A stretch of 10,758 bases of DNA. Origin: Deltaproteobacteria bacterium (GTDB taxonomy: Bacteria; Desulfobacterota; G020345765). The stretch spans positions 1 to 10,758 of the forward strand of contig JAUWWP010000051.1 in the NCBI GenBank assembly GCA_030616835.1, written 5' to 3'. The notes beneath the pieces are model-generated. The model did no database searches. It had not been told where the DNA came from and was given only the letters and a program-made list of their open reading frames with translations. How positions within the stretch are numbered: position 1 is the stretch's first letter; each line of letters opens with the position of its first letter. Shown piece after piece: positions 1-5,491 of the stretch. The position numbers were made by a program, and so were the translations under genes.

Positions 1-138
1 GAGGTCCACCCCTACAATCCGCGGGCTACACCAAACAAGTACAAGCAAATTGTTAATATAACAATAATTAGGATGTTTACGCATTATTTGGGTTTAACTA
101 AGTGGATAAAGGATAAAGCTTATCGTTTGGAGAGGTAG
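1..138 (+). CDS. C-terminal end of an unidentified upstream gene (partial)
   Basis: The first frame is open from base 1 to a TAG at 136-138, giving 45 residues that run off the left edge. The tail reads ...KWIKDKAYRLER, with a basic, helix-like character. The stop lies directly against the TTG start of subunit H, as expected for adjacent operon genes. I do not recognise the family. An open frame of this length can arise by chance, and the stretch is more AT-rich than the neighbouring genes. It also overlaps a block (66-92) that resembles a non-coding block upstream of subunit C, which argues for caution. The alternative is that this is an ordinary leader region of the ATPase cluster. Confidence 0.42.
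   Translation, partial: EVHPYNPRATPNKYKQIVNITIIRMFTHYLGLTKWIKDKAYRLER
66..92 (+). repeat. 27-nt block shared with the sequence just before subunit C
   Basis: Bases 66-92 match 4120-4146 at 23 of 27 positions, with the identical core tttacgcat and a following tggg. Here the block ends 46 nt before the subunit H start. In the other copy it ends directly at the ATG of subunit C. It may be a promoter or leader element or the end of a dispersed repeat; no clear -35/-10 pair is visible. Confidence 0.5.
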
Positions 139-462
139 TTGAGTTCGAGCCTGGAGTTAATCAACCGGATAAGGGAGGCTGAGGCCGAGGCCGAGAAAAT
201 TCTTGAGAAGGCACGGACTGAAGCCTCCCGCAGTCTTCGAGAGGGAGAGGAATGGGCAAAGAAGATCATCCAGGATGCTCAGTCCCGGGCAAGGAAGATG
301 GTGCGCGCGGCCGAGGATAGCGCAAGAAATAAGGCTGAGCAGGAGATTGCGCGGATGAAGAAGATGACCCAAGCCGAGCTCAAGAAGCTAAGGAAGAAGG
401 CTGAGGCAAACATGAATCGGGCGGTTAATTATATAATCGAAAGGATGTTCTCTTTCATTTAA
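139..462 (+). CDS. V/A-type ATPase subunit H (G-like peripheral stalk subunit)
   Basis: This 107-residue protein is almost entirely charged and helical (Glu/Lys/Arg/Ala-rich heptads, for example EAEAEAEKILEKARTEASR). That is the long coiled coil expected of the archaeal AhaH / bacterial NtpF / eukaryotic G family. In such enzymes it pairs with subunit E to form the peripheral stalk that holds the A3B3 head against rotation. The C-terminus turns hydrophobic (about residues 96-107). The start is TTG at 139, with GGAGAGG at 129-135 upstream and an in-frame TAG immediately before it. Its position ahead of subunit I matches the E. hirae ntpF-ntpI order. Coiled coils carry little family-specific sequence, so the assignment rests on composition, length and context together. 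It is separated from subunit I by a 180-bp gap. Confidence 0.85.
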   Translation: MSSSLELINRIREAEAEAEKILEKARTEASRSLREGEEWAKKIIQDAQSRARKMVRAAEDSARNKAEQEIARMKKMTQAELKKLRKKAEANMNRAVNYIIERMFSFI

Positions 463-470
463 TTCAGGGA

Positions 471-530
471 ATAGCAGGGAATAGCAGGGAGTAGCAGGGA
501 ATAGCAGGGAGTAGCAGGGAATAGCAGTGA
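471..530 (+). repeat. 10-bp tandem repeat, six units
   Basis: Six head-to-tail units of (a/g)tagcaggga lie at 471-530, beginning nine bases after the subunit H stop. The first base runs A, A, G, A, G, A, and the last unit ends gtga instead of ggga. A degenerate half unit (caggga, 465-470) precedes it. The period equals roughly one turn of the DNA helix. No gene is encoded here. Copy number is probably variable between strains, but this single sequence cannot show that. Confidence 0.9.
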
Positions 531-557
531 CTTGACCCCTCTTGTCCTACGAAGCGG

Positions 558-575
558 TCCTACTGCGAAGTAGGA
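558..575 (+). other. Hairpin with GCGA loop between subunits H and I
   Basis: Bases 558-564 (tcctact) pair perfectly with 569-575 (agtagga) around a GCGA loop, which belongs to the stable GNRA tetraloop class if transcribed. The seven bases gtcctac also occur 13 bp earlier (544-550 and 557-563), and taggat/atccta (571-576, 579-584) offers a competing stem. There is no following run of T, so it is not a classical terminator. It might cap or stabilise an RNA end between the H and I coding regions, or be a repeat remnant. Confidence 0.5.
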
Positions 576-591
576 TGAATCCTATCTATTC

Positions 592-633
592 ACATTTGGC
601 TTTAATTATTAACCCACAACAATACGTGATGGG
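592..633 (+). repeat. 42-nt block shared with the gap before subunit B
   Basis: Bases 592-633 align without gaps to 7520-7561 with 35 of 42 identities, including acatttgg at the left and acaacaat plus gtgatg at the right. In the gap before B this block is the right-hand end of the longer AT-rich repeat, so here it looks like a repeat end left without its body. It lies 9 bp before the subunit I start and supplies the ggga at 631-634 that could act as a weak ribosome binding site. Confidence 0.6.
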
Positions 634-642
634 AACTTAAAG

Positions 643-2754
643 ATGGCCGTTGCCCAGATGCAGAAAATAGGTATACTTGCGCACATCAACGTGAGGCAGG
701 AGCTTACTGCTGAGCTTCAGCATTTAGGGCTTCTGCACATCGAGGACTTGCGGGAACTGGCCGATCAGAAGGAGTGGGAGGGATTGGTTAGTGCTGATGA
801 GATCACCGATGCCCAGCTTGAAGGAAGTATCAGTGATGTCGATACGGCCCTAGATTTTCTCAGAGATTTTGCGAAGAAGGGCTTTCTTGCCGGGCTATCC
901 GGAACCAAGGTTTATCTTACCCCGGAGGAGTATCAGGGTCTAATCGATGGGTACGACTGGGAGGGAGCGGTCGAGAGATGTAAGCAGTTAGCTGAAGAGA
1001 GAAGCGAATTGATTTCTGAGCTTGATACTCTCAGTTCCCAGAAGGAGCTACTTCTTCCCTGGTTCGACCTGGTGGTGCCGGTAGAGGAAGTGGCATCAAC
1101 CAGGAATGTGGAGATAATTGCCGGTACTGTGCCTGCCCCTAACTTTGTCGAGTTTCAGGAGGAGCTGGAAGAAAGTAGGGCCCGGTATCATCTGGAGACA
1201 GTGAAAGAGACAGACGCCAAGATATTTTTTATTATCTTCTATCACCGCCTGGATAAGGAAGCAATTGAGGTAATACTCAGCAAGGCCCAGTTCAGTCGGG
1301 TAACCTTCACCCCGTTAGAAAGCCCCGTGGCTTCCCAGGGGGATGGATCTCGTAAGACCCTTACCCCGTTAGACAATTTATCTAACGGGGTGAACCTCTT
1401 ACGGGGTAAGCTTCTAACGGGGTTCACCGGGATGACGGGAACCGCACAGAGCCTGATTGAGGGAATAGATCAAAGGTATGATGAGCTCAAGCAGAGGCTG
1501 GAGGAGATCGAGAACGAAGGCAGTGCTCTGGCCCGGGAGTTAAATAAGCTAATTGTAATTGGTGACCATCTTCAGGCTTTGCTGGAGAGGAGAAAGGTTC
1601 AGGCGAAGTTTGCCAGTACCTCCCAGACCTTCTTTATTGATGGCTGGATCCGAAGGAGTCATCTGCCACTGCTGAGAAAAAGGCTAGAGCGGAGATTTAA
1701 GGAGGTAGCTCTCTTCGAGCTCGAAGCGCGGCCGGGAGAGGTTGCACCTTCAGATTATCGAAATGTCAGAACGGTCAGGCCTTTTGAGCTGATAACCAGC
1801 CTTTACGGTGCACCTTCACACTTCGAGGTCGACCCCACCCCGATCATTGTTCCCTTCTTTCTGATCTTCTTCGCAATGTGTCTTGCCGATGCGGGCTATG
1901 GGATTGTTCTCAGTATCCTTTCCCTGCTGGGTTTAAAGTGGCTCAGGATAGGGCCCAATATGAGAAACCTGCTCAAGATATTATTTGCCGGGGGACTGAT
2001 AACTACGCTGGCAGGTGCTTTGACCGGTGGATATTTCGGGATTGTTTTTGAGGAGCTTCCTCCTGCTCTTAGCTTCTTAGGCATTATAAGATCAAAGATA
2101 ATGCTGCTGGATCCATTGAAAGATCCTATTCAGTTCTGGATTATTGGTCTTATCCTGGGATACATCCAGCTTAATGTCGGAGTTATAGTAAAACTCTACT
2201 GGAATCTCAAGAACCGGCGGCTTCTAGAGGCCCTGGTGGATCAGGTTTCCTGGCTGATGCTGGTAAATTCGCTTGTCATCATCGGGCTATCGAAGGGCGG
2301 AGTAACGGCTGAATGGGTGGGCTCGCTGGCCGTGGGAACTGCGGTTGTGGGGGCAACGCTTATTGTTGCCTTCTACCAACGGGAAGAAAAAAATCCTCTC
2401 GCTCGATTTTTCTGGGGTATTTATGGCCTTTACGGTATAACTGGTTACCTTAGCGATGTCCTCTCTTACTCCCGGCTTTTTGCCCTGGGTATGGCCACCG
2501 CGGTGATCGCGATGATGGTGAATATAGTCGCCGGCATGGTATCGCACATTCCCCTGGTGGGTGTTATCTTGATGTTAGTGGTTCTCGTGATCGGACATCT
2601 TTTCAATATTGCCATTAATGTCCTCAGTGGTTTCATCCACACACTGAGGCTTCAGTTCATGGAGTTTTTCACCAAGTTCTACGAGGGAAGCGGAAGGCCC
2701 CTGAAGCCTTTCGCCTTTAATTTTGAAAACTGTGTGATCGAAAGGAGGAAATAG
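643..2754 (+). CDS. atpI: V/A-type ATPase subunit I (a-type membrane stator)
   Basis: The membrane stator forms the ion half-channels against the c ring and anchors the peripheral stalks. The soluble N-terminal half (to about residue 390) opens with MAVAQMQKIGILAH and ELQHLGLLHIEDL, the usual start of the family. The C-terminal half carries about seven or eight membrane helices from about residue 400 onward. The conserved channel arginine is R611 in LSYSRLFALG, and the closing RLQFMEFFTKFYEGSGRP block is present. Length is 703 residues, longer than the roughly 650 usual for bacterial relatives. The excess is largely explained by a low-complexity palindromic insert at about residues 221-262. 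The start ATG has only a weak GGGA eight bases upstream. The stop is followed one base later by the ATG of K, and the AAAGGAGG at 2741-2748 inside this gene serves K. Known as ntpI in Enterococcus. Confidence 0.96.
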   Translation: MAVAQMQKIGILAHINVRQELTAELQHLGLLHIEDLRELADQKEWEGLVSADEITDAQLEGSISDVDTALDFLRDFAKKGFLAGLSGTKVYLTPEEYQGLIDGYDWEGAVERCKQLAEERSELISELDTLSSQKELLLPWFDLVVPVEEVASTRNVEIIAGTVPAPNFVEFQEELEESRARYHLETVKETDAKIFFIIFYHRLDKEAIEVILSKAQFSRVTFTPLESPVASQGDGSRKTLTPLDNLSNGVNLLRGKLLTGFTGMTGTAQSLIEGIDQRYDELKQRLEEIENEGSALARELNKLIVIGDHLQALLERRKVQAKFASTSQTFFIDGWIRRSHLPLLRKRLERRFKEVALFELEARPGEVAPSDYRNVRTVRPFELITSLYGAPSHFEVDPTPIIVPFFLIFFAMCLADAGYGIVLSILSLLGLKWLRIGPNMRNLLKILFAGGLITTLAGALTGGYFGIVFEELPPALSFLGIIRSKIMLLDPLKDPIQFWIIGLILGYIQLNVGVIVKLYWNLKNRRLLEALVDQVSWLMLVNSLVIIGLSKGGVTAEWVGSLAVGTAVVGATLIVAFYQREEKNPLARFFWGIYGLYGITGYLSDVLSYSRLFALGMATAVIAMMVNIVAGMVSHIPLVGVILMLVVLVIGHLFNIAINVLSGFIHTLRLQFMEFFTKFYEGSGRPLKPFAFNFENCVIERRK
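1309..1423 (+). repeat. In-frame palindromic repeat insert inside subunit I
   Basis: Bases 1309-1423 are bounded by a perfect 12-bp inverted pair, accccgttagaa (1309-1320) and ttctaacggggt (1412-1423). Inside lies a perfect 10-bp inverted pair, ccccgttaga (1364-1373) and tctaacgggg (1381-1390), around a 7-nt loop. A variant pair, cttaccccg (1360-1368) and cggggtaag (1402-1410), can compete with it. The insert leaves the reading frame open and adds roughly 40 residues (about 221-262: TFTPLES... to ...LLTGF). It interrupts the variable stretch before the coiled coil that begins GTAQSLIEGIDQRY. It resembles in concept the Rickettsia palindromic elements that insert into protein genes. The exact borders are inferred from the repeats alone. 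Confidence 0.8.
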
Positions 2755-2755
2755 G

Positions 2756-3226
2756 ATGGGAGGTCTTGAAATTGCCCTGATTGGTGTTGCCCTCGCAGTC
2801 GTAATGGGCGGAATTGGCTCAAGTATCGGGGTGGGTCTGGCTGGCCAGGCGGCCTCGGGGGTGATGACCGAGGACCCGGAGAAGTTCGGCAGACTCCTGC
2901 TTCTGGTAGCACTTCCAGGAACACAGGGGATTTATGGCCTGCTGGCGTCTTTCCTGCTTATTATGAAACTGGGGCTCATTGGAGGTGGCAGTGCTCTGGA
3001 GATAACTCAGGCCCAGGGCTTCAAGCTGCTTTTCTCCTGCCTGCCAGTTGCCCTGGCCGGATTGTTCTCCGCCATACATCAGGGAAAGGTATGCGTTGCC
3101 GGGATTATGATGGCAGCGAAGCGGCCAGAAGAAATGGGAAAGATTCTGGTATTAGCGGTATTTGTGGAGTTCTACGCAGTGCTGGGACTACTAATAACGA
3201 TTCTGCTTCTATTTGGAAAACTATAA
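2756..3226 (+). CDS. ntpK: V/A-type ATPase subunit K (c-ring proteolipid, four-helix)
   Basis: This 156-residue, almost wholly hydrophobic protein has four membrane helices in two hairpins, the fused-duplicate form of the c subunit. Hairpin 1 carries VGLAGQAASGVMTEDPEKFG and ALPGTQGIYG with no carboxylate; hairpin 2 carries IHQGKV and the ion-binding glutamate E138 in FVEFYAVLG. From recall of the E. hirae NtpK structure, Na+ is held by L61, T64, Q65, Q110 and E139 with Y68 supporting. The equivalents here are L53, T56, Q57, Q109, E138 and Y60, all conserved. This predicts Na+ coupling, though related proton enzymes can share parts of the set. AAAGGAGG at 2741-2748 sits seven bases before the ATG, the best ribosome site in the cluster, fitting the many copies of K needed per enzyme. 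The stop overlaps the E start. Confidence 0.96.
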   Translation: MGGLEIALIGVALAVVMGGIGSSIGVGLAGQAASGVMTEDPEKFGRLLLLVALPGTQGIYGLLASFLLIMKLGLIGGGSALEITQAQGFKLLFSCLPVALAGLFSAIHQGKVCVAGIMMAAKRPEEMGKILVLAVFVEFYAVLGLLITILLLFGKL

Positions 3227-3825
3227 TGGAATCGATCCTTGCCAAGATCAAAGAGGATGCTGAGAGGGAAGGGCAGAGGATAGGGTCAGATACGGCTGAC
3301 GCAGTTGAGCGCAGTACCAAGGAAGCCGAGCAGAAGGCAGCCGGTATAATTCTCGAAGCGGAGAAGCAGTCCCGAAGCCGGGCCCGGGAACTCAAGGGGC
3401 GGATGCTTTCGGCGGCAGGGCTGGAGAACCGTAATCTCCTGCTTTCAGAGAAACAGAGGATGATCCAGGAGGCCTTTGAAAATACCCTGAAGGCCCTGGA
3501 AGCCCTCCCGGATGATAGGTATAGAGAGATAGTAAAGAAGCTCCTGCGAGGAATCGGGGAAGAAGGGGAGATTATCGTTTCATCGAAAGATGCGAAGCGT
3601 CTCGGCAATAATTTTTTGGCCGAGGTCAATCGAGAATTAAAGAACCGTCCTGGGAAAAGCGGACAGATTCGATTTTCTCAGGAGCGGAGGGAGATGCGGG
3701 GCGGGTTTGTTCTGCACCGCGGGAGACACGAGATCAATGCCTCTTTTGCGGCAATTCTCCAGCAGAGATGGGAAGAGCTGGAGGCCGAGCTCGACCGAAT
3801 TCTCTTCGGTGAGGGTGAACGCTAA
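3226..3825 (+). CDS. atpE: V/A-type ATPase subunit E (peripheral stalk)
   Basis: The 199-residue protein has a charged N-terminal coiled coil (about residues 1-100) followed by a globular domain. The domain ends near RGGFVLHRGRHEINASFAAIL, matching the conserved C-terminal GG-hydrophobic, ...N.SF pattern of the E family. It pairs with subunit H to form the stalk that links the head to subunit I. The chosen ATG overlaps the stop of K (TAATG at 3224-3228), so translation is probably coupled. The frame stays open upstream to 3091, but those codons lie inside K and do not look like an E subunit. Length is normal for the family. It closes the I-K-E block; 321 bp of non-coding repeat sequence follows. 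Confidence 0.93.
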   Translation: MESILAKIKEDAEREGQRIGSDTADAVERSTKEAEQKAAGIILEAEKQSRSRARELKGRMLSAAGLENRNLLLSEKQRMIQEAFENTLKALEALPDDRYREIVKKLLRGIGEEGEIIVSSKDAKRLGNNFLAEVNRELKNRPGKSGQIRFSQERREMRGGFVLHRGRHEINASFAAILQQRWEELEAELDRILFGEGER

Positions 3826-3840
3826 ATAAGGGGTTAAAAA

Positions 3841-3874
3841 AAGGGTTCGAGGATTCAAAGGGTCAAGGATTCCA
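3841..3874 (+). repeat. Two tandem units of about 17 bp
   Basis: Bases 3841-3857 (aagggttcgaggattca) are followed directly by a near copy at 3858-3874 (aagggtcaaggattcca), alike at about 15 of 18 aligned positions. It starts 15 bp after the subunit E stop and abuts the longer AT-rich repeat. No coding potential is seen. Confidence 0.6.
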
Positions 3875-3875
3875 A

Positions 3876-4095
3876 TATAATGTCAAAGCTCGAATAAAAT
3901 AAATTCTAAGCACGAAGCACTAAATCCTAAATAATATTAAATGACCAAAATTCAAAATACAAAACATTCCCTTCGACCCCGCCACAGGCGGGGCTCAGGA
4001 CAAGGTTTTGAACATTTGATATTTGGATTTAGAATTTGTTTAGAGTTTAGGATTTAGGATTTATCAGATGACATTTGGATTTTGACATTTGAACT
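3876..4095 (+). repeat. Long AT-rich imperfect inverted repeat, copy 1 (between E and C)
   Basis: This is one of two related copies of about 220 bp (the other at about 7311-7532). Both begin with tataatgtcaaa and share a near-identical 35-nt core (3901-3935 against 7379-7413, 33 of 35). Both end with an acatttggattt segment. The left arm contains aaattctaa and aaatcctaaataat. The right arm contains the inverse forms tttagaattt and tttaggatttaggattta, so each copy can fold into a long imperfect hairpin. No open frame of note is present. This copy contains a 36-bp insert absent from the other. The 3826-4146 gap contains only repeats and a short block before subunit C. Confidence 0.8.
3969..4004 (+). 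repeat. 36-bp hairpin insert nested in the AT-rich repeat
   Basis: The copy between A and B reads aaaacatt directly into gtttt, whereas this copy has exactly 36 extra bases at that junction (3969-4004). The insert is GC-rich in an AT-rich host and holds a perfect 7-bp stem, ccccgcc (3977-3983) and ggcgggg (3987-3993), with a 3-nt loop. Its ends, cccttcgac and ctcaggacaag, recur in diverged form at 10241-10265. It therefore looks like a separate small repeat family inserted into the older one. Confidence 0.75.
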
Positions 4096-4119
4096 TTTCT
4101 CCCTTGAACACTTTCAAGT

Positions 4120-4146
4120 AATTCGGATATTTACGCATAATCTGGG
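4120..4146 (+). repeat. 27-nt block directly before the subunit C start
   Basis: This matches 66-92 at 23 of 27 positions and runs straight into the ATG of subunit C. No Shine-Dalgarno sequence at a normal distance is visible, because the only G run (4144-4146) touches the ATG. The block may be a leader or promoter element that sets expression of the C-F-A block. Confidence 0.5.
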
Positions 4147-5169
4147 ATGAATGATCTGTTTAAAGAAGATAGATGGTACGCCTATGGGGTTAGCCGAGTA
4201 AGGGCACTGGAGCTAAGACTGCTGGACAGAGCGAAGCTTTCCCGACTGGCCCAGGCCCAGAGCCTGGATGAGCTGCTCCACTGCCTTGGCGATTTTGGGT
4301 ATACCCACCTTGCCTCCGAGGTCTCCGGGGAAGGAGAGTGGGATAAGCTCCTCCAGCAGGAATACGGACAAACCCTTTCCCTGCTTGAGCAGCTTTTAAA
4401 GGAGCCGGGATTGATCAAACTTTTAAGAATAAGAGATGATTTTCACAATCTTAAACTTCTACTCAAAGCAAAGCTTTCCGGCAAGAAGGGGGATGGAGGA
4501 TTAAAGATCAACGGGCTTATGGGGCTTAAGGATATGGATGAGGCGATTGAACAGGAGAGGATTGAGCTCCTAATACCCTCTGTTCAGCCGGCTGCCCGGG
4601 CTGCGCTCGGCGCTTTTTCCCGGTTCGGACAGCCCCAGTATCTCGATATGGCAATCGACCAGGAGATGTATCGAGTAATTCTAACTGAATTGGCCGGTAC
4701 CAAAAGCCCATTTTTGGTAAGGCTTGTTCGAACGGAGATCGATCTGACCAATATTAAGGCATTCCTGCGCCTGTGCTGGCGTCGGGCAGAGATCGAAGAG
4801 GTGCGGTTCGCCCTGATCGAGAATGGTCTTCTGGATCGGGGGTTCTTCTTTTCGATCTACTCTCCCGGAGAGGCACTGGAGACACTGGTTCCCCACTTCC
4901 AGTATACCGATTATGCGGATATGGTCAGGGACGGGGTATCCTATCTGACGGATACCAACTCCTTTGCCCGGCTGGAAAAGTTAGCTGACTATCACCTGGG
5001 GGAACTGCTCAGGAGAACAAAGCTGGTTACCCTCGGGGTGGAGCCGATTATCGCCTACGGTCTTGCCCGGAAAAATGAGCTGAGGATACTCAGTTTCCTG
5101 ATTGTTGTTAGGCTAAATCAGCTTCCGCAACCGGTTATCGAGGAGAGTCTTCCGGATGTCTACCTCTAA
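4147..5169 (+). CDS. atpC: V/A-type ATPase subunit C (d-type rotor socket)
   Basis: The 340-residue protein caps the K ring and receives the D/F shaft, linking head rotation to the ring. The N-terminus has YAYGVSRVRALELRLLDRAKLSRL, fitting the family pattern YAY.v.RvRalE..LL....f.rL. The next conserved block is LIKLLRIRDDFHNLKLLLKAK, followed by LVRLVRTEIDLTNIKAFLR. The C-terminal part holds GVEPIIAYGLARKNELRIL, the usual GPEPv.aYl.akE.Eik.lR signature. It is predicted to be all-helical and soluble, at normal length. The start at 4147 leaves the family N-terminus intact, although its ribosome site is poor; an ATG at 4151-4153 is out of frame. The stop overlaps the F start by 14 nt. Confidence 0.95.
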   Translation: MNDLFKEDRWYAYGVSRVRALELRLLDRAKLSRLAQAQSLDELLHCLGDFGYTHLASEVSGEGEWDKLLQQEYGQTLSLLEQLLKEPGLIKLLRIRDDFHNLKLLLKAKLSGKKGDGGLKINGLMGLKDMDEAIEQERIELLIPSVQPAARAALGAFSRFGQPQYLDMAIDQEMYRVILTELAGTKSPFLVRLVRTEIDLTNIKAFLRLCWRRAEIEEVRFALIENGLLDRGFFFSIYSPGEALETLVPHFQYTDYADMVRDGVSYLTDTNSFARLEKLADYHLGELLRRTKLVTLGVEPIIAYGLARKNELRILSFLIVVRLNQLPQPVIEESLPDVYL

Positions 5170-5491
5170 TATCGCGGTGATTGGAGATCGAGATTCGGTC
5201 CTGGGCTTCAAGGCTCTTGGGGCGGCAGTATTCCCGGTTACCAGTAGCCAGGCCCGGGAAGCCCTCAAGATTGTCGAAAGGCTCTGTCAGGAAAAATATG
5301 CAGTGATATTTATTACTGAATTTATTGCCCAGGAAATCGAGGAGGAGTTAATGCAGTTTCGTTACCGGATGCTCCCCAGCATTGTGCTAATTCCGAGCAG
5401 CCAGGGCAGTATCGGCCTGGGGAAGGAGAAGGTCAGAGAGACGGTGAAAAGAGCCGTCGGGATTGATATCTTTAGGCGGGAGGCTAAATGA
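5156..5491 (+). CDS. atpF: V/A-type ATPase subunit F (central shaft)
   Basis: This 111-residue Rossmann-like small subunit binds subunit D in the central rotor shaft. Visible family marks are the N-terminal IAVIGDRDSVLGFKALG, the middle KYAVIFITEFIA and the late block PSIVLIPSSQGSIGLGKE, with a helical tail (about residues 88-108). It corresponds to NtpG of E. hirae, which occupies the same place in the gene order. The ATG lies 14 nt inside the end of subunit C, and the stop overlaps the A start as ATGA, so C, F and A are likely translated in a coupled way. Length is normal. Confidence 0.96.
   Translation: MSTSNIAVIGDRDSVLGFKALGAAVFPVTSSQAREALKIVERLCQEKYAVIFITEFIAQEIEEELMQFRYRMLPSIVLIPSSQGSIGLGKEKVRETVKRAVGIDIFRREAK

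Noticed and set aside
471..530. Short CRISPR-like array
   Set aside because: The units are 10 bp and directly adjoining with no spacers; this is a simple tandem repeat.
558..575. Rho-independent terminator after subunit H
   Set aside because: The stem is short and not GC-rich enough, and no T run follows it.
1242..1427. Independent small gene on the - strand within subunit I
   Set aside because: Its openness results from the palindromic insert, which encodes a similar peptide on both strands. There is no supporting start signal or family.
3091..3225. Longer N-terminus for subunit E starting at 3091
   Set aside because: These 45 codons are inside K in another frame and do not resemble any E subunit. 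The ATG at 3226 gives a normal length and a TAATG overlap with K.
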